Shown: positions 1 to 8,860 of the stretch, piece after piece
Layout of the letters: each line of letters begins with the position of its first letter
How positions within the stretch are numbered: the first letter of the stretch is position 1
Source of the DNA: CBDCUI01 sp965223115
GTDB lineage: Bacteria > Pseudomonadota > Gammaproteobacteria > UBA4575
Assembly (NCBI GenBank): GCA_965223115.1
Contig: OZ244982.1
Location: 1,550,001-1,614,000 of the forward strand
Length of the DNA: 64,000 nucleotides
Direction: 5' to 3'
Notes under the pieces: generated by a model
The model's input: the letters and a program-made list of their open reading frames with translations, nothing else
Told to the model about the DNA's origin: nothing
Database searches by the model: none
Translations under genes and position numbers: made by a program

Positions 1-2
1 TA

Positions 3-479
3 ATTTCTGCTGTAGATGAAGTAAATAACCTCCAAAAACAAGTTCTATTTAAAAAAATTCATGACTACTTTAACGGAGACTTAAAAAATAAAGTCATCGC
101 ATTATGGGGCCTTGCTTTTAAACCCAAAACGGATGATATGCGTGAAGCCTCAAGTCGTGAACTTATGGAAGCATTATGGGAAGCAGGAGCAAAAGTACAA
201 GCTTATGATCCAGTTGCCATGCATGAATGCGAACGCATATATGGTGACCATCCACAATTAAAGCTGTGCAACAATACAGAACAAACATTGGAATCCGCAG
301 ATGCGTTAGCCATTGTTACAGAATGGAATGAATTCAGAAGTCCAGATTTCACAAAAATTAAAAATTCATTAACACATGCAGTAATTTTCGATGGACGTAA
401 TCTATATGAACCGAATCTAATGAAACAACTAGGACTCATGTATTACGCAATAGGCCGTGGGGATTCAGTCGTTTCATAA
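3..479 (+). CDS. UDP-glucose 6-dehydrogenase, C-terminal part (cut by window edge)
   Basis: Open frame enters from the left edge, so only about the last 158 residues are present. It reads through a segment typical of UDP-glucose/GDP-mannose dehydrogenases: VIALWGLAFKPKTDDMREA, followed by a Rossmann-like C-terminal UDP-binding domain with AYDPVA and an ALAIVTEWNEFR segment, then IFDGRNLY. The family oxidises UDP-glucose to UDP-glucuronate with two NAD+, a step in making exopolysaccharide or lipopolysaccharide precursors. The ATG at 138 lies inside the conserved domain and is not the start. The catalytic Cys and the NAD-binding N-terminus lie outside the window. Confidence 0.9.
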   Translation: MSAVDEVNNLQKQVLFKKIHDYFNGDLKNKVIALWGLAFKPKTDDMREASSRELMEALWEAGAKVQAYDPVAMHECERIYGDHPQLKLCNNTEQTLESADALAIVTEWNEFRSPDFTKIKNSLTHAVIFDGRNLYEPNLMKQLGLMYYAIGRGDSVVS

Positions 480-532
480 AAAAGTAAAAATAACAATAGA
501 GCTTTATACTCTTCAACAGCTACTACCAGTAG

Positions 533-1441
533 TTAGCTAACAATATTTTTCAAATAGCTCTCTAGTGGTTTTTCTACAAAGCTTATTCCCAATGCCTGTT
601 TTTGCTGTTCTGTCATGGTATGCAGTGCAATCATTAGATCTTCTGCGATTGCAGTATACTCTTTCACAATGCTAATGGGGGCAATATAGACTTTGATTCC
701 AAACACAACATGCCTAGTACTTTCTAATTTTTTAAATGTCTGTCGCTCACTACGCAAAAATAAATGCTTTTCAATATTGTCAACATCAACATTGATCAAC
801 TCTTCATGCATATTAAAAGCATTTGGAAACACACAAAGATCGGGGCGTGTAAATAGAAACCAGTTTGAGCGTTGATAAAAATCTTCATATTTAAGATTCT
901 TTAAAAAATGTCGAATCATACGACCAATTTTCTCTTCAAGACTTGCTATGGGCGCATGTATAACCGCAAGCGGCTTACCCATTTTTTCTGATAAGTCCCA
1001 CCACGTGGGAGCACATACTGAAGCCGCTACTAGTTTGTAATCCCCGTTGTCTTCTTTCAATAAACAAAAATCTTCTGCAACAAGATAACTAACTAATTCA
1101 AGTGGACAAGTATCGAAATCAGAGATTTTGTAAGCCGTATTATCTTGAAGGCTAACAACTTGATCGTCATAAATAGCAAACCAGTCAGTCCGATATTTTT
1201 TTAAGAAATCAAGGACTTGCTGTAATAGCTCTTGTTGCGCAGGTAAACTGCTAGCCATAAAATCTAGCACTCGTTTTCCATGCCTGTTGATTAGTTTTTT
1301 CTTGGCAGAAATTTGCTCAGAGAAATCATTTTCGTATTGAATCCAATCCGAGCACTTGATAGGTTGTAGACCTAAACGCAAACGCCCACGCTTTCCATTA
1401 AAAGGGTAATATTTTGCGACTGTCATCGCACAAAGATGCAA
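533..1441 (-). CDS. DUF3445 heme-dependent oxidative N-demethylase-like protein
   Basis: 302 residues. The segments VCAPTWWDLSEKMGKPLAVIH and RSNWFLFTRPDL, and the stretch LRSERQTFKKLESTRHVVFGI, fit the DUF3445 / HODM alpha-subunit-like family, whose characterised members are heme proteins that remove methyl groups from amines with O2. These motifs run in the usual order and the length is full. No partner subunits (ferredoxin- or NADPH-reductase-like) lie beside it here, so the electron donor is unknown. It converges on the upstream dehydrogenase with a 53-bp gap. Family assignment is good; the substrate is not known. Confidence 0.72.
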   Translation of the reverse strand: MHLCAMTVAKYYPFNGKRGRLRLGLQPIKCSDWIQYENDFSEQISAKKKLINRHGKRVLDFMASSLPAQQELLQQVLDFLKKYRTDWFAIYDDQVVSLQDNTAYKISDFDTCPLELVSYLVAEDFCLLKEDNGDYKLVAASVCAPTWWDLSEKMGKPLAVIHAPIASLEEKIGRMIRHFLKNLKYEDFYQRSNWFLFTRPDLCVFPNAFNMHEELINVDVDNIEKHLFLRSERQTFKKLESTRHVVFGIKVYIAPISIVKEYTAIAEDLMIALHTMTEQQKQALGISFVEKPLESYLKNIVS

Positions 1442-1473
1442 CTTGTGTTTTTTTCAGTTATAAAGTCTTTACT

Positions 1474-2262
1474 CTACTTATAATCAAGTATGTAGAGTAG
1501 AGCATATTTTTTGTTGGCGATTTGCATACTTAATTGCTCATTTTGCAAAAATGCTACGCCTTCATACTCACCATCTACTGGACCACACTTTGTGATTTCC
1601 AACTTAATTTTATACGCATTATAATTTGGATTTACTAAATCCATATAACCTAATAACTCACAACGATCCGAATCGTGCCCTGTTAGCGTACCTTCATTTT
1701 CAATATTAATCTCTGTAGTAAGATTATCATGATCAGTATAAACCCAACTACCAGTTATCAAATCTAAAGAAGAAGGCGCGTCATAGATCGGATTATATGC
1801 AAGGTTTAATGCGCCAGTATCTCCTCCATTTAATGTCACAAAGTGTGACAAGATTTTATTATCTTCTTTAAACTTGCCTGTAATAGTCGCTACATCAAAG
1901 GGACCACCATCCAGCGAAAACAACACATATTTTGAAATATAATTTTCACCATCCAACTCAACTGTCCCCACACACATGGCCTTGGCAAGCTGGCTGTAGG
2001 CAAATGCATGACCACTGAGATGTACTGCAGTAAAGTCAAATGGTCCGCGCCCACCGATATCAAATTCACCCGACCAGATACCTTCAATAGGTGCACGTTC
2101 AGCAACTGAAATAGTTTGGTTATCATCTTGATTAGAAGTATTTGCACAACTCAAAATAGCAGTCAAACAAATAAGAATAAATAAGCATTTAACGCGTTTA
2201 TGTAACACAAGCCTTAGTTTAATTGCCTTTATAGAAATTAATTTTACGTAGTTTTCTAACAC
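1474..2262 (-). CDS. Putative lipoprotein of unknown function
   Basis: 262 residues. A basic start is followed by a hydrophobic segment ending in LTAILSC, a lipobox with Cys39, so the mature protein is probably lipid-anchored. The mature part is acidic, rich in Gly, Asp and Asn, and repeats short beta-strand-like units (IEGIWSGEFDIGG, ITGSWVYTDHDN, LTGHDSDRC), suggesting a beta-sandwich or lipocalin-like fold. I do not recognise the family. The N-terminal extension before the hydrophobic segment is long for a lipoprotein, so the true start may lie further in. Confidence 0.6.
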   Translation of the reverse strand: MLENYVKLISIKAIKLRLVLHKRVKCLFILICLTAILSCANTSNQDDNQTISVAERAPIEGIWSGEFDIGGRGPFDFTAVHLSGHAFAYSQLAKAMCVGTVELDGENYISKYVLFSLDGGPFDVATITGKFKEDNKILSHFVTLNGGDTGALNLAYNPIYDAPSSLDLITGSWVYTDHDNLTTEINIENEGTLTGHDSDRCELLGYMDLVNPNYNAYKIKLEITKCGPVDGEYEGVAFLQNEQLSMQIANKKYALLYILDYK

Positions 2263-2635
2263 ATTTATGGCTCGCTAATTGCAAAACATAATTATCTAAT
2301 TACTGAGTTTCAAACACAAGCCATATCAACTGACCATTTTAGTTCCGGTCTAATAGATAATGGAATAAAGCATAATCCAGTGCTTGTTTACGTATTATCC
2401 GTAATGGTATGAAAATATAAATTTCTAGCAATAAATTTAACTTACAATTTCAAATGAACTTTATCTAAACAATAATTTATACATATAAAAATTAAGTATT
2501 AAATTAATAACAATTAAACTTGTTTATTAATTACTCCTTTTATCTCAGCATTTGTGCCACTAGAGTATTTCGATAATTTTCACTATTACTTAGCTGTTAG
2601 TTTTAGGCATTTAAAGAATTAAAATATGGATCACA
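2263..2635. other. AT-rich intergenic region, nothing clear
   Basis: About 370 bp between the divergently read lipoprotein gene and the small gene at 2636. It must hold promoters for both, but no clear -35/-10 pair, operator or RNA stands out against the AT-rich background. Confidence 0.4.
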
Positions 2636-2839
2636 ATGAAAAATAGTCATAAAAAAATAAATAATTATAAATCTGACAAAAGAAATACTGAAGATAGACG
2701 TGATTTCGGACCACCTGCTAAATTTCCTTTAGTGGATTCAGATGGGAATGTTGTGTTAAAAGATAGACGCGTAAGACCTGATCGACGCATAACCAATATT
2801 CAGGTAACAGAAAACTATATCAAAACAAACAAAAAATAG
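2636..2839 (+). CDS. Small conserved basic protein of unknown function
   Basis: 67 residues, very rich in Lys, Arg and Asn. It carries KFPLVDSDGNVVLKDRR followed by VRPDRRITNIQV. A small gammaproteobacterial family of unknown role has this DRR...FPLVDS.G..V..DRR..PDRR pattern, so I take it as real rather than a chance frame. No signal peptide or membrane segment. It stands alone between two minus-strand genes. A GGATCACA stretch before ATG is a weak ribosome site. Confidence 0.55.
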   Translation: MKNSHKKINNYKSDKRNTEDRRDFGPPAKFPLVDSDGNVVLKDRRVRPDRRITNIQVTENYIKTNKK

Positions 2840-2872
2840 TTTCGACTAGCTTTCAAATAAAATCCTATTACT

Positions 2873-3091
2873 TTATTTTTTATTAGTTACGATACGCAAA
2901 ACAACTTTATCTTTCTTCCCACATTGCTTGCAAACAATATATTTCTTAACCAATTCAATTGGCACCCCTTCGCCAAATTGCTCAGAAATTTTATCTGTAT
3001 CTAATTCTTCATCGGTTTTATCACAACGCATACAATATGGTTGAATTTTCTCATGAGGTCTAAGATCATCAAAAGTTGTCAACTTTGGCAT
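2873..3091 (-). CDS. Small zinc-ribbon protein
   Basis: 72 residues with two CxxC pairs, Cys20/Cys23 (YCMRCD) and Cys54/Cys57 (VCKQCG), spaced as in a zinc ribbon. The rest is acidic and soluble. Function is unknown. It lies 27 bp after the small membrane peptide gene at 3119-3229 on the same strand, and both sit downstream of a CRP-type operator at 3307, so they may form a two-gene transcript. Confidence 0.6.
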   Translation of the reverse strand: MPKLTTFDDLRPHEKIQPYCMRCDKTDEELDTDKISEQFGEGVPIELVKKYIVCKQCGKKDKVVLRIVTNKK

Positions 3092-3118
3092 TATCTGTAA
3101 CCCAAGAATGCTGAACTT

Positions 3119-3229
3119 TTATAATTGATTCGATATAAATGTAATAAATAATGCAATTGGAATAGCTATTACTAGAAGTACTGCCATTAATGCAAAATGC
3201 CTAATTATTTCAGACTGGGTATTGTTCAT
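3119..3229 (-). CDS. 36-residue small membrane peptide
   Basis: Short frame coding MNNTQSEIIRHFALMAVLL... ending in FISNQL. It has a polar N-terminus of about 11 residues and then one hydrophobic segment (about 13-32) long enough to cross the membrane. It is preceded by an excellent ribosome site, AAGGAGGAGCG directly before ATG, which is the main reason to call it. I do not know a family for it. It lies 27 bp upstream of the zinc-ribbon gene. Confidence 0.5.
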   Translation of the reverse strand: MNNTQSEIIRHFALMAVLLVIAIPIALFITFISNQL

Positions 3230-3306
3230 CGCTCCTCCTTCGATTTTCTTATTATTATTAACGAACCTGGAACACTTACAACTTATAATGTAATTATGGA
3301 TCTATA

Positions 3307-3322
3307 TGTGATACAGGTCACA
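3307..3322. promoter_or_regulatory. CRP-type operator (TGTGA-N6-TCACA)
   Basis: Perfect palindromic half-sites TGTGA and TCACA around TACAGG match the CRP/Vfr consensus. It lies 78 bp upstream of the small membrane gene start at 3229. A CATTAT / TTATAA stretch at 3282-3290 could serve as the -10, which would put the operator near -40. A second copy with the same right flank lies at 18979. Confidence 0.55.
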
Positions 3323-3663
3323 TTTATCTATATACCTTTTAATTACCAGCGAAATTAGAAAATGTTTAGCAGACAATACTAAACTGGCTAAATGCTTCAT
3401 TATTATAAGAAATGAAGCATGTGAAACAGCCAATATGCACACTTTGAGACTTCATCCCTACACCCTCCTACCATTTGAATAAAAGCAACATCTAAATATG
3501 CCAACCAATGATTTAATCTAACTTTTTAACTATGAAATGCTTGTTAGCGGGTTAAATTAAATTTTATGTAGTTAAAAAAAAGCAAAAGTCATATTTTCTA
3601 ATATTGCTATTTAGCTTCCCAATACAATTATTTTTACATTATTTTAGCTATGGCTTTCCTACA
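3323..3663. other. Intergenic region downstream of acs, with a 9-bp hairpin
   Basis: No gene seen. A perfect inverted repeat TGCTTCATT / AATGAAGCA lies at 3393-3401 and 3411-3419. On the minus strand a run of eight T at about 3576-3583 follows a weak AGCAA...TTGCT stem and may end the acs transcript. Confidence 0.4.
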
Positions 3664-5601
3664 TTAAATGTTCATACGATTTTCAATAATATCGTCTACA
3701 ACTGTTGGATCTGCTAACGTGGTGGTATCTCCTAAATTATCTATTTCGTTTTCTGCTACTTTTCTGAGAATGCGACGCATGATTTTACCAGATCGGGTTT
3801 TGGGCAACCCTGGCGCCCACTGAATTACATCTGGTTTCGCAAACGGGCCTATTTCTTTTCGCACCAGTTGTATTAGTTCTTCTTTTATTTCATCACTTGT
3901 GCTGATTCCAGACATAGGGGTTACATAGGCATATATACCTTGCCCTTTAATTTCATGTGGATAACCTACTACTGCAGCCTCAGCAACTTTCTCATGTAAC
4001 ACTAAAGCACTTTCTATTTCTGCAGTACCCAATCGATGTCCAGAAACATTTAGCACGTCATCTACACGACCTGTGATCCAATAGTATCCATCTGCATCTC
4101 TTTTACAGCCATCGCCACTAAAATATAAACCCGGATATTGTGAAAAATAGGTGTCTATAAAACGCTGATGATCCCCGTATACTGTTCGCATTTGTCCCGG
4201 CCAAGGGTATTTCATCACTAGACTGCCCTGACATTCGCCTTCAAGCTCGTTCCCTTCACTATCTACAATTGCTGGCTGAACTCCAAAAAAAGGAGTACTC
4301 GCAGATCCCGGTTTTAAATCTGTTGCACCTGGTAATGGGGTAATCATGTGACCCCCTGTTTCAGTTTGCCACCAAGTATCCATAATCGGACAACGACTTT
4401 CACCTACTACGTGGTAATACCATTCCCATGCCTCTGGGTTTATGGGCTCGCCCACTGTTCCTAGTATGCGCAAGCTTTTACGACTGGTCTGCATAACAGG
4501 TTCATTACCTAAACTAATCAATGCCCGTATAGCAGTAGGAGCGGTATAAAAACTCGCAACATTATGTTTATCACAAACTTGCCATAAACGACTTCCATTT
4601 GGATAATTCGGCACACCTTCAAACATCATTGTGATAGCTCCATTACACAATGGACCATATACAATATACGTATGCCCTGTCACCCAACCGACATCTGCAC
4701 TACACCAATAGACTTCGCCATCGTGGTAATCAAACACGTATTTATGTGTAATCGCGGCATAGAGAAGATAGCCACCTGTGGTATGTAGTACACCTTTTGG
4801 TTTTCCTGTCGATCCCGAGGTGTACAATATGAATAGAGGATCTTCAGCATTCATTTGCTCACAATCGCAAATATCACAAGCCTCTTGCATTTCTTTGTGA
4901 TACCAACAGTCACGCGATTCATGCCAACTAATTTCACCGCCTGTACGTTTAACAACAAGAACTGTGCTCACATTAGGGCATTCTTGTAATGCAATATCGG
5001 TATTATTTTTTAATGGAACTTGCTTGCCTCCACGCACACCCTCATCTGCAGTAATTACCGTTCTACAATCCGAATCTAAAATTCGATCACGCAATGAATC
5101 TGGCGAAAAACCCCCAAACACTACTGAATGCACTGCACCAATCCGAGCACATGCCAGCATTGCAAATGCCGCTTCAGGTATCATCGGCATATATATACAT
5201 ACACGATCACCTTTTTTCACACCTCGTGATTTCAGTACATTAGAAAGCTTACTTACTTCTTGATGCAGTTGTTTATATGAAATGTGTTTGTCATCATGAG
5301 GATCATCTCCCTCCCATATAATTGCAGTTTGATTGGCTCGATCTTCTAAATGACGATCTATACAATTATAAGCAACGTTTAAACTTGCTCCCTCAAACCA
5401 ACGAATGTATCCTTTGTGGTAATCCCAGTCTAAAACCTTATCCCATTTTTTATACCAACTAACAAACTTCTCTGCTTGTTCGGCCCAAAATAATTCTGGT
5501 TCATCGATTGATTGTTGGTATAAGACATCGTACTTTTCCTTATTAATATACGCCGCAGAAGCTACGTCATTGGGTACTGGATAAATCTTCTTATCAGACA
5601 T
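3664..5601 (-). CDS. acs: Acetyl-CoA synthetase
   Basis: 645 residues, full length for the family. It makes acetyl-CoA from acetate, ATP and CoA through acetyl-AMP. Visible are the P-loop-like AMP motif YTSGSTGKPKGV, the WWQTETGG segment, the hinge/adenylate region YYWITGRVDDVLNVSGHR, and PKTRSGKIMRR with the catalytic Lys that is usually the acetylation target. The start is fixed by GGAGGAGAAATAAT just before ATG. It follows the VWA gene by 47 bp on the same strand and looks like the last gene of the amide operon, where it would activate acetate freed by the amidase. Confidence 0.95.
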   Translation of the reverse strand: MSDKKIYPVPNDVASAAYINKEKYDVLYQQSIDEPELFWAEQAEKFVSWYKKWDKVLDWDYHKGYIRWFEGASLNVAYNCIDRHLEDRANQTAIIWEGDDPHDDKHISYKQLHQEVSKLSNVLKSRGVKKGDRVCIYMPMIPEAAFAMLACARIGAVHSVVFGGFSPDSLRDRILDSDCRTVITADEGVRGGKQVPLKNNTDIALQECPNVSTVLVVKRTGGEISWHESRDCWYHKEMQEACDICDCEQMNAEDPLFILYTSGSTGKPKGVLHTTGGYLLYAAITHKYVFDYHDGEVYWCSADVGWVTGHTYIVYGPLCNGAITMMFEGVPNYPNGSRLWQVCDKHNVASFYTAPTAIRALISLGNEPVMQTSRKSLRILGTVGEPINPEAWEWYYHVVGESRCPIMDTWWQTETGGHMITPLPGATDLKPGSASTPFFGVQPAIVDSEGNELEGECQGSLVMKYPWPGQMRTVYGDHQRFIDTYFSQYPGLYFSGDGCKRDADGYYWITGRVDDVLNVSGHRLGTAEIESALVLHEKVAEAAVVGYPHEIKGQGIYAYVTPMSGISTSDEIKEELIQLVRKEIGPFAKPDVIQWAPGLPKTRSGKIMRRILRKVAENEIDNLGDTTTLADPTVVDDIIENRMNI

Positions 5602-5648
5602 ATTATTTCTCCTCCGTAATGCTTAATTTTTATAATTGCCTACTTCAT

Positions 5649-7952
5649 TTATGCAGTTAAACGAAGATACAACATAGGAAGCTTTTCAGGCAACCGGTCC
5701 AATCTGTCTATCACGGCTACATTTTTTCTACCAAAAATTTTATGCAAATAATTTTCACCCCCTGCATCTAAACCTACGCAAAAAGTATCAATCCCTAAGC
5801 GAGAAATCGACCGAACTACTTTACGTGCATCTTCGACTAAATATTTTTTATCTTCCACATCAATATCAGAAGGCTCACCATCTGAAATAACTAACAACAA
5901 TCTTCTATGTGTCCTTTGAATGACTAGATCACTGACTGCATGCCTCATTGCAGCACCCATTCGAGTGGATAGTTTTCCTCTTAAACCTGCTAAATATGCG
6001 CGCGCTGTGGAGTCATAGGGAGCATTGAAATTTTTAACTCGATAATAATGCACATCCTCTTTACCATCCGAACAAAATGCAGCAATAGCAAATGGATCAT
6101 CTAATTCAGACATCGCATAAGCCAGCAAACTAGTTGCTTGAACCTCAAGCTCTAAAACTGACATTCCTGCTGTTTGTACTTTATCATTTGTTGAATTAGA
6201 AATATCTAACAATACTAGCACTGAAAGATCGCGGTGTTTACGTTCTGTAGAGCTATAGATTCTTGGGTCTGGCGATTCCCCCATCCTTCGACTAATTACC
6301 GCACTAATACAAGCATCTAGATCCAAAGATTCACCCACATTTTGATGATGTAATCGCTCAGGTAAGCTAACTTTGGCAGTTTGAATTAAACTTGTTATTT
6401 GATTTACAAGATTATTATGTTTTTCTAAAATTCTATCGATTTTGTAGGCATCTCCAAAATCCGCAAAATATTCTACTACGCAAGTCCAGTTAGGACGTTC
6501 AGCTCCTGTTAAGTAATCATATTCAGGATAACGAACTGCGACCTCGGATTCTCGATGTTCGGAATCGGAACTTTCTTTTGCGCGATATTGCTGTTCATCT
6601 TGATCATGATCTTCCGTACGATCTTGATCAGGCGAAGAATTATCTTCTTTTTCTTCATAATCCATACGCATGGCTTCTATAAAGATACCATCGTTATCTT
6701 CTTCTTGCCCTTGATAGTCTCCAAAGTCCCATAGACCCATATTGTCATCACGATATGCAGGCTCCACCACATACGTTTTTGCATTAAATTGTGCGCGTAA
6801 TTGTCCTAAATCGTTACCCAGTAGTACTCCGATTCTTCTACACATAGCAGGGTCATGCATATCGTTTGACGAATCAAAAAACATATCCCGACCTTTTTGC
6901 ACCCAACCATCCGGGTCTTTATAGCTTGCATCGATGAGCGCACGTGCGAGTCGAGCTAGCAATAAAGGTACTAACTTTGGTCCATTAGACTTAGCAACGT
7001 GGAATGGTTGCCAAAGTTTGCGCAACCCAGGAAAGCTCTGCATGGCAATATATTCTACTCGTGCATCTTCCAGTAAAGACACTAGCGCAACTTGAATAGG
7101 CTTAAGCTCCCCTAAAGGAAATTTTTTGGTCGAATAAACTAAATGTGCTCCTACATGGGCAAGGCCAGCTCTAAATATATCTTCTGCTTGTTGGCCATGA
7201 AAACCGGGAAACACTTCAGGTATTTGCACAACACCATTACTAATCGTAATGCGTCTTAATGATAAAGGTGACGTAGATGCAACGAGATCACGAATTGGTG
7301 GTCGTAAGTTCCAAAGCGAAATTAAATAAAGTTTCAGTCGGCGATCAAGGTCTGTATATACTACGTCTCCCGCTTCATGCCTAAACCATTTTTCAGACTC
7401 AGGGTCAGTAAAAGTAAAATATTGAATTTGACGTAGTGCATCATCCCTTGTTGAGCGTAAGCCAGCTAATACCCATGACCTAAATTGATTTGGCGTTAAT
7501 ATAGATACAATTTTTTGTGTGCGCTCAAGAACCGCTAAAGAAGATTCTGGTGCGTTATGGATCAATTCCTCTATTGTTGTAATCCAAGAAGTAAATTCAC
7601 GTGGTGATTGTAACTCTTGTGCTGCAATCAATGCCGCCTTTGGCAGCAATTCAGCTGTCGCACGATTTACTTTTATAGCAGCTAAAGATACTGATGCTGC
7701 TAAATTTATTGCGACCTCAGAATTTAATATTTTTACCAGTTTGGGAGAATGACGTATGTAAGATAATGGTATTAATGCCCCATAGCCCGCATTAATAAGT
7801 TTACTACATGTAGTTTCCCATAACGCTTGATACTGTTTTGGAAATAAAGTTTTACCTTCATTTAATAAGTAAGTTAATTTTTCATCAGGATCGCCTGGTT
7901 CGCGCTTCTGTGGCGCAACCGCATATTTACCTCGCGCCACGGACGCAACCAA
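5649..7952 (-). CDS. CbbO/NorD-type VWA-domain protein
   Basis: 767 residues. The last ~200 residues form a von Willebrand A domain with MIDAS motif DISNS, a downstream Thr/Ser region and SDGEPSD. In front lies an acidic low-complexity stretch (EEKEDNSSPDQDRTEDHDQD), and the N-terminal half is helical, as in NorD and CbbO. Such proteins pair with CbbQ/NorQ ATPases to remodel or load metal into target enzymes (Rubisco, NO reductase). The start is a TTG chosen because GAGGTG lies 4-5 bp upstream; the gap to the ATPase gene is 8 bp, so the pair is surely cotranscribed. No NorB/C or Rubisco gene is nearby; the target is unknown. Confidence 0.85.
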   Translation of the reverse strand: MVASVARGKYAVAPQKREPGDPDEKLTYLLNEGKTLFPKQYQALWETTCSKLINAGYGALIPLSYIRHSPKLVKILNSEVAINLAASVSLAAIKVNRATAELLPKAALIAAQELQSPREFTSWITTIEELIHNAPESSLAVLERTQKIVSILTPNQFRSWVLAGLRSTRDDALRQIQYFTFTDPESEKWFRHEAGDVVYTDLDRRLKLYLISLWNLRPPIRDLVASTSPLSLRRITISNGVVQIPEVFPGFHGQQAEDIFRAGLAHVGAHLVYSTKKFPLGELKPIQVALVSLLEDARVEYIAMQSFPGLRKLWQPFHVAKSNGPKLVPLLLARLARALIDASYKDPDGWVQKGRDMFFDSSNDMHDPAMCRRIGVLLGNDLGQLRAQFNAKTYVVEPAYRDDNMGLWDFGDYQGQEEDNDGIFIEAMRMDYEEKEDNSSPDQDRTEDHDQDEQQYRAKESSDSEHRESEVAVRYPEYDYLTGAERPNWTCVVEYFADFGDAYKIDRILEKHNNLVNQITSLIQTAKVSLPERLHHQNVGESLDLDACISAVISRRMGESPDPRIYSSTERKHRDLSVLVLLDISNSTNDKVQTAGMSVLELEVQATSLLAYAMSELDDPFAIAAFCSDGKEDVHYYRVKNFNAPYDSTARAYLAGLRGKLSTRMGAAMRHAVSDLVIQRTHRRLLLVISDGEPSDIDVEDKKYLVEDARKVVRSISRLGIDTFCVGLDAGGENYLHKIFGRKNVAVIDRLDRLPEKLPMLYLRLTA

Positions 7953-7960
7953 AATTCACC

Positions 7961-8758
7961 TCACGTGCACGCTTGTATAGCTGAACTTAATGCATTACGG
8001 ACATCTTGGTCATCCGTAATTGGCAAAACCAAAGCAACCTCACAAGCTTCCTCTAAAGATACACCTTGTGACATAAGTTGAGCAGCATAAATTAACATGC
8101 GCGTAGATGCTCCTTCATCTAAACCATGTCCCTTTAAGTTTCTAGAACGTTCAGATATCTGTACAAGTTTAGTTGCTATCTTGGTATCGACACCAGATTC
8201 ATGTGCAATTATATTTGCTTCATCTTCTGGTTTCGGATAGTCAAAATCAATCGCACCAAATCTTTGTTTAGTTGATTCTTTTAAGTCTTTTAAAACACTT
8301 TGATATCCAGGATTATAAGAAATTACTATTTGAAAGTCTTTGTGTGCTTTTACAACTTCATTCTTCTTTTCTAACGAAAGTATGCGTCTGTCATCTGTTA
8401 ACGAGTGTATAACTACACTTGTATCTTGCCTAGCTTCAACAATCTCATCCAAATAACAAATTGCGCCATATCTCACCGCAAGAGTTAAAGGGCCGTCATG
8501 CCATACTGTTCCTTCAGCATCAAGCAGATAACGACCCACCAAATCTGAAGCCGTCATATCTTCATGACAAGACACTGTAATAAGCGGTTTTTTTAGCTTC
8601 CATGCCATATACTCCACAAAACGCGTCTTTCCACAACCGGTGGGGCCTTTAAGCATCATCGGCATGCGGTTAGCCGATGCTGCTTCAAACAACTGAATCT
8701 CATTATGTGTGGCGGAATAATAAGGTTCTTCAGTAATTAAATAGCTATCAAGATTCAT
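7961..8758 (-). CDS. CbbQ/NorQ-type MoxR-family AAA+ ATPase
   Basis: 265 residues. Walker A GPTGCGKT at about residues 38-45, Walker B-like ICYLDEIVEA, sensor-1 FQIVISYNPGYQ and a C-terminal helical lid. These match the CbbQ/NirQ/NorQ branch of the MoxR AAA+ ATPases, which work with a VWA partner as an enzyme-activating chaperone. The partner follows directly. In Pseudomonas the amidase operon also has an ATPase (AmiB) next to amiE, so this may fill the same slot, although I cannot show homology. A hairpin between amiE and this gene may lower its expression. Confidence 0.87.
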   Translation of the reverse strand: MNLDSYLITEEPYYSATHNEIQLFEAASANRMPMMLKGPTGCGKTRFVEYMAWKLKKPLITVSCHEDMTASDLVGRYLLDAEGTVWHDGPLTLAVRYGAICYLDEIVEARQDTSVVIHSLTDDRRILSLEKKNEVVKAHKDFQIVISYNPGYQSVLKDLKESTKQRFGAIDFDYPKPEDEANIIAHESGVDTKIATKLVQISERSRNLKGHGLDEGASTRMLIYAAQLMSQGVSLEEACEVALVLPITDDQDVRNALSSAIQACT

Positions 8759-8807
8759 TATTCTTAGTTTATACCTAAGGATTCAGCTAAATTGCATATC
8801 CGAGATC

Positions 8808-8842
8808 AAAAAAGCCAGGCAAAGATATAACTATCTTTGCCT
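8808..8842 (-). terminator. Intercistronic hairpin with T-run between amiE and the ATPase
   Basis: Perfect 11-bp stem AGGCAAAGATA / TATCTTTGCCT with a 4-base loop (8817-8842). On the minus strand it is followed by GGC and six T (8808-8813). It lies just past the amiE stop and would attenuate reading into the ATPase-VWA-acs genes. Confidence 0.7.
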
Positions 8843-8860
8843 AAACTTTGTTTTTCAAAA

